DNA from: Desulfuromusa sp.
GTDB taxonomy: Bacteria > Desulfobacterota > Desulfuromonadia > Desulfuromonadales > Geopsychrobacteraceae
Assembly: GCA_029933365.1 (NCBI GenBank)
Contig: JAOZOH010000075.1
Coordinates: 1 to 14,231 of the forward strand
Reading direction: 5' to 3'
DNA length: 14,231 bases
Positions 1 through 5,819 of the stretch are shown here, in pieces (position 1 is the first letter of the stretch; each line of letters opens with the position of its first letter). Under the pieces are notes generated by a model. The model was not told the origin of the DNA, did not search any database, and saw nothing but the letters and a program-made list of their open reading frames with translations. The translations under genes and the position numbers were made by a program.

Positions 1-13
1 TGTCTGTGGCTAA
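1..13. repeat. Right end of a TTAGCC-type repeat element
   Basis: These 13 bases are the exact reverse complement of 1564-1576, just after the acyl-CoA ligase. The first ten match the end of the GTCYG array seen at 1931-1939 and, with small changes, at 2852-2860, 3844-3852 and 4620-4628. I infer that a further copy of the intergenic element lies upstream of the window and ends here, three bases before the ligase start codon. Confidence 0.7.
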
Positions 14-16
14 TAG

Positions 17-1567
17 ATGACTTACAACCCAACATTAATTCATCACTTCCTCGAAAACAGCGCCCAGCGCTTTCCGGACAAGATCGCTCTGGTTCACGAA
101 GAAGTACGGGCAACATATCAACAGCTGAATTCTCAAGCCAATCAGCTGGCCCGATTTTTCATCGAGCAAGGTGTTGTCTCCGGTGATCGGGTTGTTCTTT
201 TGCTTGAGAACAGCCTGGAATACGTGGTCAGTTATTACGCAGTACTAAAAGCTGGTGCTATAGCCGTACCGATGAATACGGAGTTAAAACCAGATGGCCT
301 GTTACCACTGTTGCAGGAGCTGGACGCAAAGAGTCTGGTCACAGCTCGGAAATTTGAACGTCTTTTGCGAGCTGTCGATCTTTCTACAACAACAATCAAT
401 GCGCTCGTCATAAAATCGCCGAAGTTAAGCCTGAATCAGAATATTGCTGTTTTTGACTGGGATAACGTTATTCATGATTGCAACTCTTCTGATTTGAATC
501 TTGATATTTCATCCTCTTCACTTGGGAGTATCATTTACACTTCAGGATCGACTGGTCAACCAAAAGGGGTGATGCTTTCTCACGGTAATATTGTTGCCAA
601 CGCGACATCGATTTGCCAGTATTTGCAGCTGACCGACAATGATATTCAGATGGTGGTATTACCGTTCTTCTATGTCATGGGAAAATCATTGTTGAATACC
701 CACTTTGCTGTTGGCGGTAGTGTCGTTATAAATAATAAATTTGCGTATCCGGCAACAGTGATTCAGCAAATGATTGATGAGAAGGTCACTGGTTTTTCCG
801 GGGTACCATCGACCTATGCTCATCTGTTGCACAAATCACCGCTGGTAGCTTCTCGTGAAAAGCTGACCTCATTACGCTATTGTTCTCAAGCTGGAGGGCA
901 CATGGCCGGTACCACTAAACAGCAATTATTAGAAGTTTTGCCTGAACATACAAAATTATATGTCATGTACGGAGCTACCGAAGCCTCAGCACGACTAGCC
1001 TATGTCGGACCTGCCATGCTCAATGAGAAAATTGATTCTATCGGCCAAGAAATTCCCGGTGTAACGCTCAAGGTTCTGGATCAGACCGGTCTTGAACTAC
1101 CTGTGGGGAAAGTTGGTGAAATTGTTGCTTCGGGTAACAATATCATGCAGGGCTACTGGCGCAATCCTGCGGCTACGGCAGAAGTATCAAGCCAACATGG
1201 TTATCATACTGGTGATCTGGGTTATAGAGATGAGGATGGTTATTTTTTTGTTGTGGGGCGTAAGGATAATCAACTGAAGGTCGGTGGGCACCGGATTAAC
1301 ACTCAAGAAGTCGAAGATGTTATTATGGCCACAGGGTTGGCTGTAGAAGTTGCAGTGTTGGGTATCCCTGATCCATTGCTGGAAAACCGACTGGTCGCAG
1401 TGCTAGTCCCAGTAGATTCGGATCTGAAAACTAAAGAAGTCCTTTTTGCCTGTGGCAAGAGATTACCAAATTATAAAGTTCCGCAAGATATCTATTTTTG
1501 TAGCATCTTACCCAAAAGTGCCAGTGGTAAAGTTGATCGCAAGAAATGCCTGGAAAAAGCTATTTAG
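17..1567 (+). CDS. Acyl-CoA ligase (AMP-forming), exosortase-system associated
   Basis: A 516-residue ANL-superfamily adenylating enzyme, expected to activate a carboxylic acid as acyl-AMP and load it on CoA or a carrier protein in the cytoplasm. The ATP-binding loop YTSGSTGQPKG starts near residue 174, YGATE is at 318-322, the TGDLG/GRKDNQLKVGG hinge lies around 400-425, and the catalytic lysine is K505 in SASGKVDRKK. Length and the opening LIHHFLENSAQRFPDK resemble the ligases found with exosortase A/PEP-CTERM gene clusters (TIGR03098-like); the true substrate is unknown. In-frame TAA and TAG immediately precede the ATG, so no upstream extension is possible. No Shine-Dalgarno sequence is visible: a repeat end sits directly upstream. 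The stop codon lies inside the next repeat. It is about 3.2 kb from the other EPS genes. Confidence 0.9.
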   Translation: MTYNPTLIHHFLENSAQRFPDKIALVHEEVRATYQQLNSQANQLARFFIEQGVVSGDRVVLLLENSLEYVVSYYAVLKAGAIAVPMNTELKPDGLLPLLQELDAKSLVTARKFERLLRAVDLSTTTINALVIKSPKLSLNQNIAVFDWDNVIHDCNSSDLNLDISSSSLGSIIYTSGSTGQPKGVMLSHGNIVANATSICQYLQLTDNDIQMVVLPFFYVMGKSLLNTHFAVGGSVVINNKFAYPATVIQQMIDEKVTGFSGVPSTYAHLLHKSPLVASREKLTSLRYCSQAGGHMAGTTKQQLLEVLPEHTKLYVMYGATEASARLAYVGPAMLNEKIDSIGQEIPGVTLKVLDQTGLELPVGKVGEIVASGNNIMQGYWRNPAATAEVSSQHGYHTGDLGYRDEDGYFFVVGRKDNQLKVGGHRINTQEVEDVIMATGLAVEVAVLGIPDPLLENRLVAVLVPVDSDLKTKEVLFACGKRLPNYKVPQDIYFCSILPKSASGKVDRKKCLEKAI

Positions 1568-1973
1568 CCACAGACAAATGCGGACAACTGCTAGACAAAA
1601 GAAAGGCATAATTTACAGGGATGGATGGTATCTAGGGGATAGAGCCAAAAACATTTTTTTCTTGGTTTTACCCAAAAGGACGGGGCTTAGAGACTTATCC
1701 CTTTTATCCCCCATATCCCTGTGAAATGATTTTCAGGGAATGAAAAAGTTTTTAGACAGGATGAAAATCTGATAAAATCTGATATGGATCAAGAGAAAGA
1801 AATGTTTTCTTGATTTTAACCAAAAGAAGGGTTTTTAAAGCTTTTGTTTGTCATCAGATTCTATCCTGTTGATCCTGTCAAAAGAAAGATTTTTTGAATT
1901 GACTGGTTTTGTCCGCACTTGTCTGTGTGTGTCTGTGGCGAAGAAAAGATTGTGATGTTGACCTTTATCTGCG
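1564..1973. repeat. Intergenic repeat element R1 (longest copy)
   Basis: This fills most of the gap between the ligase and the first TA module. It opens with TTAGCCACAGAC and 10-bp-spaced GGACA-type units (1564-1600). A segment shared with R3 follows (about 1601-1643). Next comes a region shared with R2 with repeated ATCTGATA units (about 1750-1830). A reversed version, ATCAGATTC...GATCCTGTCA, lies at 1853-1880. It closes with an arm of three GTCYG units phased at 10 bp (1911-1939), roughly complementary to the left arm. The usual GCGGCTAA right end is missing: sequence diverges after GCG at 1973. No transposase or credible ORF is present. 1974-2081 holds only the antitoxin leader. Confidence 0.75.
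1615..1722. repeat. Imperfect inverted repeat inside R1
   Basis: ACAGGGAT at 1615-1622 is exactly complementary to ATCCCTGT at 1715-1722. The inner flanks (GGTATCTAGGGGATAG against CTTATCCCTTTTATCCCCC) also pair partly. The loop is long and no T-run follows, so I do not call it a terminator. R3 carries only the left half (3651-3679), which shows the element is modular. Confidence 0.45.
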
Positions 1974-2070
1974 TTTTTTACTCTTCGCCTCAAGGTGCCT
2001 ACTTTTGGTAAGTGAGTGAAACAAACGGGTGAGAGTTGGCAGTTTGTTTTTTTTGGTTTTTGCTTAAAAA

Positions 2071-2075
2071 AGGAG
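2071..2075 (+). promoter_or_regulatory. Ribosome binding site of the first antitoxin
   Basis: AGGAG lies six bases before the ATG at 2082. It fixes that start rather than the in-frame ATG at 2016, which has no such signal and would add a 22-residue tail unlike the family. Confidence 0.7.
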
Positions 2076-2081
2076 AGTTCT

Positions 2082-2300
2082 ATGCCAACAACAGCAGATA
2101 TTATTAAGCAAATTGAACAGTTCACTCCTGCCGATCGAGTTAAAATTATCGATATGGTGATACGTGACACGATAAAACCCGACACAGAAATTGAAAATAT
2201 TTGGATTCGGGAGGCTGAGGTGCGTTGGGATGCTTTTACTCGCGGTCAAGTCAAACCCATCCCATATGCAGAAGTTATGGCTAAGTATCAGGAAAAGTGA
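2082..2300 (+). CDS. Addiction module antitoxin (Unstab_antitox-like)
   Basis: A 72-residue acidic protein starting MPTTADIIKQIEQFTPADR. It resembles the small addiction-module component family (TIGR02574/PF09720), whose members neutralise RelE/ParE-type toxins. Features of that type are the helical N-terminal half with the phrase FTPADRVKIIDMVI, a central tryptophan-containing stretch IWIREAEVRWDAFTRGQVKPIP, and the ending YAEVMAKYQ. It is followed by the toxin with a one-base TGATG overlap, so the two are translationally coupled. As in other type II modules it probably also takes part in autoregulation, but no DNA-binding domain or operator is obvious. Confidence 0.85.
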   Translation: MPTTADIIKQIEQFTPADRVKIIDMVIRDTIKPDTEIENIWIREAEVRWDAFTRGQVKPIPYAEVMAKYQEK

Positions 2301-2596
2301 TGGAAGTAAACTTTCTGCCAATTGCGCAAATGGAGATTGATGCTGCTTTTGACTGGTATGAAAAACAGGCGATAGGTCTTGGTTACGATCTTCTTGATGC
2401 ACTCAACGACACGTTACGACTTGTCGTGTCTTATCCTGAGCTGCATCCCTTGGCAGGAGACAATATCCGACGTTGTTTGTTTAACCGATTTCCATATGCT
2501 CTATATTATGGCACCACTGAAGGCCAGATTCTTGTCGTTGCCGTTGCTCACCTACGACGAAAGCCCGGATACTGGCACGGTAGGTTGAAAGTATGA
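2300..2596 (+). CDS. RelE/ParE superfamily toxin
   Basis: A 98-residue toxin paired with the antitoxin just upstream. The ATG at 2300 overlaps the antitoxin stop by one base; a GTG one codon earlier is possible but less likely. The pattern is typical of RelE/ParE-fold proteins: an N-terminal strand and helix (FLPIAQMEIDAAFDWYEKQ), a second helix, then the core RRCLFNRFPYALYY, ILVVAVAHLRRKPGYW and a final arginine. RelE members cleave mRNA and ParE members poison gyrase; the sequence does not tell which applies. The frame is intact with tandem TGA stops. A repeat element begins about 30 bases later. Confidence 0.87.
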   Translation: MEVNFLPIAQMEIDAAFDWYEKQAIGLGYDLLDALNDTLRLVVSYPELHPLAGDNIRRCLFNRFPYALYYGTTEGQILVVAVAHLRRKPGYWHGRLKV

Positions 2597-2627
2597 TGAA
2601 GATAGATGCTGGGCGAGAGACCAGGTT

Positions 2628-2919
2628 TTAGCCACAGACAAATGCGGACAACTGCGGGACAAGGAATCAAAACCAATTTTGCCACAGATGAAAACAGATA
2701 GGTGCTGATTGGAGCTTAAAACCTTTTTTGACAGGATGAACATCTGATGAAATCTGATACGAACCAAGAAATTGAAATGTTTTTTTGATTTTAACCAAAA
2801 GAAGAGTAGATTTTTTGAATTGACTGGTTTTGTCCGCACTTGTCCGTGTGTGTCCGTGGCAAAGAAAAGATTGTGATGTTAATCTTTATCCGCGTTAATC
2901 AGCGAGTATCTGCAGCTAA
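2628..2919. repeat. Intergenic repeat element R2
   Basis: About 290 bp with inverted ends: TTAGCCACAGAC at the left and TCTGCAGCTAA at the right. The left arm has 10-bp-phased GGACA units, then a second GCCACAGATG motif at 2681. The centre (about 2736-2810) matches R1: GACAGGATGAA, ATCTGATGAAATCTGATA and TTTTAACCAAAAGAAG. The right arm carries GTCCGCACTT, GTCCGTGTGT and GTCCGTGGC at 2832-2860, then CTTTATCCGCG, TTAATCAGCG and AGTATCTGCA, again spaced by 10 bp. Nothing in the 2597-2950 gap looks coding. Confidence 0.8.
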
Positions 2920-2950
2920 GGACTGGGAATTTTAGAAAGGATTAATTCTT

Positions 2951-3241
2951 ATGAACAAGGAAGAAATTACCGATTTTCTTGTTCGGCACAAAGCTGAATT
3001 AGAATACCGCTTCGGTGTTGAACGAATCGGACTGTTTGGTAGCTACGCACGTAACGAGGCTGGTGTAGATAGTGATATCGATATTTCAGTGGTGTTGAAT
3101 AACGAAAATATTGCGGACAGTTATTTCGGTGTTCTCCATTATCTTGAGGATCATCTGCAACACAAAATTGATCTGGGACTTGAGTCCAGTATCCGCCCAG
3201 AGATCCGTGAACAGATTATGAAAGATATTATTTATGTCTGA
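2951..3241 (+). CDS. mntA: MNT-type nucleotidyltransferase antitoxin
   Basis: A 96-residue minimal nucleotidyltransferase. The signature GSX10DXD is complete: G30-S31 in GLFGSYARNEAG, then D42 and D44 in SDIDISVV. In characterised MntA/HepT modules this enzyme AMPylates a tyrosine of the HEPN toxin and so silences it. The reading frame is intact, with a plausible AAGG ribosome site about ten bases before the ATG. Its end overlaps the start of the HepT reading frame by eight bases (3234-3241), the usual coupled arrangement. The partner toxin is frameshifted, so this antitoxin may now be an orphan. Confidence 0.88.
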   Translation: MNKEEITDFLVRHKAELEYRFGVERIGLFGSYARNEAGVDSDIDISVVLNNENIADSYFGVLHYLEDHLQHKIDLGLESSIRPEIREQIMKDIIYV

Positions 3242-3579
3242 GCGTAACAGCCTTCTTTATTTACGGGATATGCTTGAATCTATAGCAGCCCATAGAATCG
3301 TTTTTACCCGGGGTTGACCGCGATAGTTTTTCCCTTGATCGGAAAACTTACTCAGCTACGATTAGGGAGTTAGAAATTATCGGTGAGGCGGCAGGAAAGG
3401 TATCGAAAGATATACAAAATTTAAATCCCGAAGTTCCCTGGAGATTATTAACTGACTTCAGGAATGTTCTCGCTCATCATTATTTTGGAGTTAATATCGA
3501 CATCGTCTGGGATATTATTCAACGTAAATTGCCAGAACTTAAAATACAGATTACAGAGATGTTGACTACTATAAAATGA
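3234..3579 (+). pseudogene. hepT: Frameshifted HepT-like HEPN toxin (DUF86)
   Basis: The frame beginning MSERNSLLYLRDMLESIAAH stops at TGA 3315-3317 after 27 codons. The next frame then continues the family sequence without a break: DRDSFSLDRKTYSATIR, ELEIIGEAAGKVS, then RNVLAHHYFGV at about 3460-3492, ending at TGA 3577-3579. The HEPN RNase motif RX4HXY is therefore present, including the tyrosine expected to be AMPylated. An indel equal to one inserted or two lost bases near 3305-3318 explains the break; restored length would be about 115 residues, normal for HepT. It could be real inactivation of the toxin or a sequencing or assembly error in the CCCGGGG stretch. Confidence 0.85.
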
Positions 3580-3599
3580 ACGGTTGAGAGGCAAAGGTT

Positions 3600-3911
3600 T
3601 TAGCCACAGACCGATGCGGACAATTGCGGGACAAAAGAAAGGCATAATTTACAGGGATGGAGGGGATCTAGGGGATAGAATCACAGGCTGTATTAGCCGC
3701 TGATAAGGTCTGATAAGGTCTGATGTTTAAAACCTAGAAATAACAAAAAGGTAAAGTCCTTGAACTATCAGATTTCATCAGACTGTATCCGCGGCAACAA
3801 GATTTTTTGAATTGACTGGTTCTGTCCGCATTTGTCCGTGTGTGTCAGTGGCAAAGAAAAGAATTTGCTGTTGATCTTTATCTGCGAACATCAGCGTGTA
3901 TCAGCGGCTAA
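3600..3911. repeat. Intergenic repeat element R3
   Basis: About 310 bp with ends TTAGCCACAGAC and ATCAGCGGCTAA (inverted). The left arm, including the GGCATAATTTACAGGGATGGA segment to 3661 and the GATCTAGGGGATAG that follows, closely matches R1. A short tandem repeat CTGATAAGGTCTGATAAGGT is at 3710-3729. The right arm has GTCCGCATTT, GTCCGTGTGT and GTCAGTGGC at 3824-3852, then CTTTATCTGCG, AACATCAGCG and TGTATCAGCG. The sequence AGGTTTTAGCCACAGAC that begins it is also at the start of R2. The gap 3580-3945 holds nothing else recognisable. Confidence 0.8.
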
Positions 3912-3945
3912 GGATTTAGAGTGGGATTAAAAGAAGGGAGCAATC

Positions 3946-4131
3946 ATGTCTACTGTCAAGGAAAGAATACACGGGATCATTCAATCGCAACCGGAAGATG
4001 CGTCCTACGAAGAAATTCTTCGTGAACTTACTTTTGAGCGAATGGTTGACAGAGGGTTGGACGATTATCGGAAAGGGAGACTTTTGACCAGCGATGAAAT
4101 GGAGCATCGGATTCGTCAATGGAGCGAGTAA
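3946..4131 (+). CDS. Small antitoxin of a ParE-like module
   Basis: A 61-residue charged protein, MSTVKERIHGIIQSQPEDAS onward, with the helical phrase YEEILRELTFERMVDRGLDDYRKGRLLTSDEMEHRIRQW. The ending resembles short antitoxins of the type that precede ParE toxins, where a C-terminal helix wraps the toxin. GGGAG at 3936-3940 lies five bases before the ATG and supports this start. It overlaps the downstream toxin gene by 13 bases. No clear DNA-binding domain is visible. The assignment rests mainly on size and on the neighbouring toxin. Confidence 0.8.
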   Translation: MSTVKERIHGIIQSQPEDASYEEILRELTFERMVDRGLDDYRKGRLLTSDEMEHRIRQWSE

Positions 4132-4415
4132 TATGGACAAATGAAGCCCAGACGTGGCTTCAAGATATTCACGATTATATCGCTGCAGACAACCCACAAG
4201 CTGCTCAAAAGGTCGTAAGTGGAATTTACCATAGAGCCCAGGGGCTTTCTTCTTATCCTGAGTCAGGTTCTTATTATCGATCTGAACCGGAAGGCGTTAT
4301 CAGAATATTGCTTTATGGTCATTATCGAATTGCATATTTGTTGACTCCTTCAAGGAAGATTGTAATTTTAGGTGTATTTCACGGTGCTCTGGATATCAAC
4401 CGTTATCTTCTATAG
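4119..4415 (+). CDS. ParE-family toxin
   Basis: A 98-residue RelE/ParE-superfamily toxin. The N-terminal part VIWTNEAQTWLQDIHDYIA followed by ADNPQAAQKVVSGIYHRAQGLSSYP is the helical hairpin typical of ParE. The core then runs RILLYGHYRIAYLLTPSRKIVILGVFHGALDI. In characterised ParE proteins the target is DNA gyrase; that is family knowledge, not shown here. The frame is complete and starts within the last codons of the antitoxin gene, so the pair is coupled. Unlike the other two TA modules, it is not followed by a TTAGCCACAGAC left arm. Confidence 0.87.
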   Translation: MERVIWTNEAQTWLQDIHDYIAADNPQAAQKVVSGIYHRAQGLSSYPESGSYYRSEPEGVIRILLYGHYRIAYLLTPSRKIVILGVFHGALDINRYLL

Positions 4416-4540
4416 CTATATTATTAGTTCTCTCAGTGTGATCCATTTAGAGGTTAACTGATCTTAGAGATATACAGGCGAATCATTGTTTTGAAGTTTG
4501 TTTTAACTGATAGGAAAGCTTCTTAAGATTCAAGTTTAAT

Positions 4541-4687
4541 ATCAGACCTTATCCTGTTGATCCTGTCAGAAGAGTAGGTTTTCTGAATTGACCGGTTCTG
4601 TCCGCTGTTGTCCGTGTGTGTCCGTGGCAAAGGAAATATTGTGATGTTGATCTTTATCTGCTGTTATCAGCGAGTATCTGCGGCTAA
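4541..4687. repeat. Intergenic repeat element R4 (right half only)
   Basis: Only the right-hand part of the element is present: ATCAGACC, TTATCCTGTTGATCCTGTCAG, CTGAATTGACCGGTTCTG, then GTCCGCTGTT, GTCCGTGTGT and GTCCGTGGC at 4600-4628. CTTTATCTGCT, GTTATCAGCG, AGTATCTGCG and GCTAA follow, ending at 4687. After the end, GGATTTGAGTGGGATT is nearly the same as after R3. The left arm is missing; 4416-4540 is AT-rich and holds nothing I recognise. It lies directly upstream of the FemAB-like gene and may include or displace that operon's promoter. Confidence 0.75.
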
Positions 4688-4739
4688 GGATTTGAGTGGG
4701 ATTGTCGATAAGAAGAGATGTGAAGAAAAAGTATGAATT

Positions 4740-5819
4740 ATGGCTGTTGAAATTAAATTATTGAATCCTGTCGATACCAATCTTTGGAATGCATACGTGG
4801 CAGCCCACCAACATGGGAGTGTATATCATCACTCCGTCTGGGGGAGGGCGATTCAGCAAACCTATGGTCATCAGATTTTCAACCTGATAGCTAATGACTC
4901 TACTGGAACAGTCATCGGAGTATTGCCTCTGGTCCATATAAAACACTTTCTGTTTGGGAATAATCTTTTCTCTTTACCGTTCGCCGATTTGGGTGGAATT
5001 CTGGCGGATGATACAGAAGTTGAAAAAGCTCTTTTGACCAAGGCAATGGAGATTGCAGCTGAACATGGTATTCCCACTATTGAGCTTAGACAAACATATG
5101 AATTGAATGTGTCCGCGCTGCCATCAAACACAGCCTATAGATATGATACTAATGCCTCGCAGCAAACAGCCAAGGTTCGGATGCTACTGGATTTACCCGA
5201 TTCCTCGGAAGAATTGATGAGTTCATTTAAGTCAAAATTGCGCAGTCAAATTCGTCGACCACTGAAAGACGGATTAACAGCTAAAGTTGGCGGAACAGAA
5301 TTGTTAAACGATTTCTATATTGTCTTTGCGGAGAATATGCGTGATCTGGGCTCTCCAGTTCATTCGAAAAGATTTATTGAAAATTTACTGAATGAACTTC
5401 CAGAAAGCACACGGATATTTATTGTTTATAAAGATGATACCCCTTTAGCCTGCAGTCTCACTCTGGGGCACGGAAAGATCCTCGCAAATCCCTGGGCTTC
5501 ATCATTACGCAGGTATAGTCGTTTGAGTCCAAATATGCTTCTGTATTGGACTATGCTCGAATATGCTTGTGCTAATGGTTTTTCTGTCTTTGATTTCGGT
5601 AGATCAACGCCTGATGAAGGGACCTATAAATTTAAAAAGCAGTGGGGGGCAAAGGAGTCACCACTTTGTTGGCAGATTCTTTCCAATCAAACTGAAACAT
5701 CAAATTCTTCAACAACTGACAAGTCAAAATTTGAGCTGGCAATGCAGGTTTGGAAAAAACTACCCGTTTCTGTCAGTAAAGTCCTTGGTCCAGTTGTCCG
5801 TAAGAATATAGGTTTATAA
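4740..5819 (+). CDS. FemAB-like protein, exosortase/PEP-CTERM system associated
   Basis: A 359-residue protein with the double-GNAT architecture of FemAB-like enzymes, which transfer amino-acid or other acyl groups. It belongs with the family found in exosortase/PEP-CTERM clusters (TIGR03019-like). Evidence: the N-terminal phrase VYHHSVWGRAIQQTYGH, the middle SSFKSKLRSQIRRPLKDGL, and the highly typical FDFGRSTPDEGTYKFKKQWG near residues 283-302. No signal peptide is seen, so it should act in the cytoplasm. The substrate is unknown; a sugar or amino acid of the EPS precursor is plausible. It opens the compact operon: its stop overlaps the next ATG by one base. The ribosome site is weak, and an out-of-frame ATG at 4733 opens a five-codon frame running over this start. 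Confidence 0.88.
   Translation: MAVEIKLLNPVDTNLWNAYVAAHQHGSVYHHSVWGRAIQQTYGHQIFNLIANDSTGTVIGVLPLVHIKHFLFGNNLFSLPFADLGGILADDTEVEKALLTKAMEIAAEHGIPTIELRQTYELNVSALPSNTAYRYDTNASQQTAKVRMLLDLPDSSEELMSSFKSKLRSQIRRPLKDGLTAKVGGTELLNDFYIVFAENMRDLGSPVHSKRFIENLLNELPESTRIFIVYKDDTPLACSLTLGHGKILANPWASSLRRYSRLSPNMLLYWTMLEYACANGFSVFDFGRSTPDEGTYKFKKQWGAKESPLCWQILSNQTETSNSSTTDKSKFELAMQVWKKLPVSVSKVLGPVVRKNIGL

Noticed and set aside
1601..1722. Rho-independent terminator after the ligase
   Set aside because: The inverted repeat has a very long loop and no T-run after its right arm.
1446..1724. A + strand frame running from the ligase end into R1
   Set aside because: It is out of frame with the ligase, crosses the repeat boundary and has no family-like sequence.
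1958..1984. Sigma-70-like promoter before the first antitoxin
   Set aside because: TTGACC is present, but no acceptable -10 box lies at normal spacing (only TACTCT, too close).
1835..2402. Minus-strand reading frames across R1 and the first TA module
   Set aside because: They overlap well-supported + strand genes and repeat sequence, and their translations show no domain pattern.
1564..4687. CRISPR array
   Set aside because: The repeats are few, mosaic and about 300 bp long, with 10-bp internal units; there are no regular spacers and no cas genes.
1564..4739. Integron cassette array
   Set aside because: TA cassettes between repeats recall superintegrons, but I see no integrase gene and no convincing attC-type core pair in the repeats; the full element structure differs.
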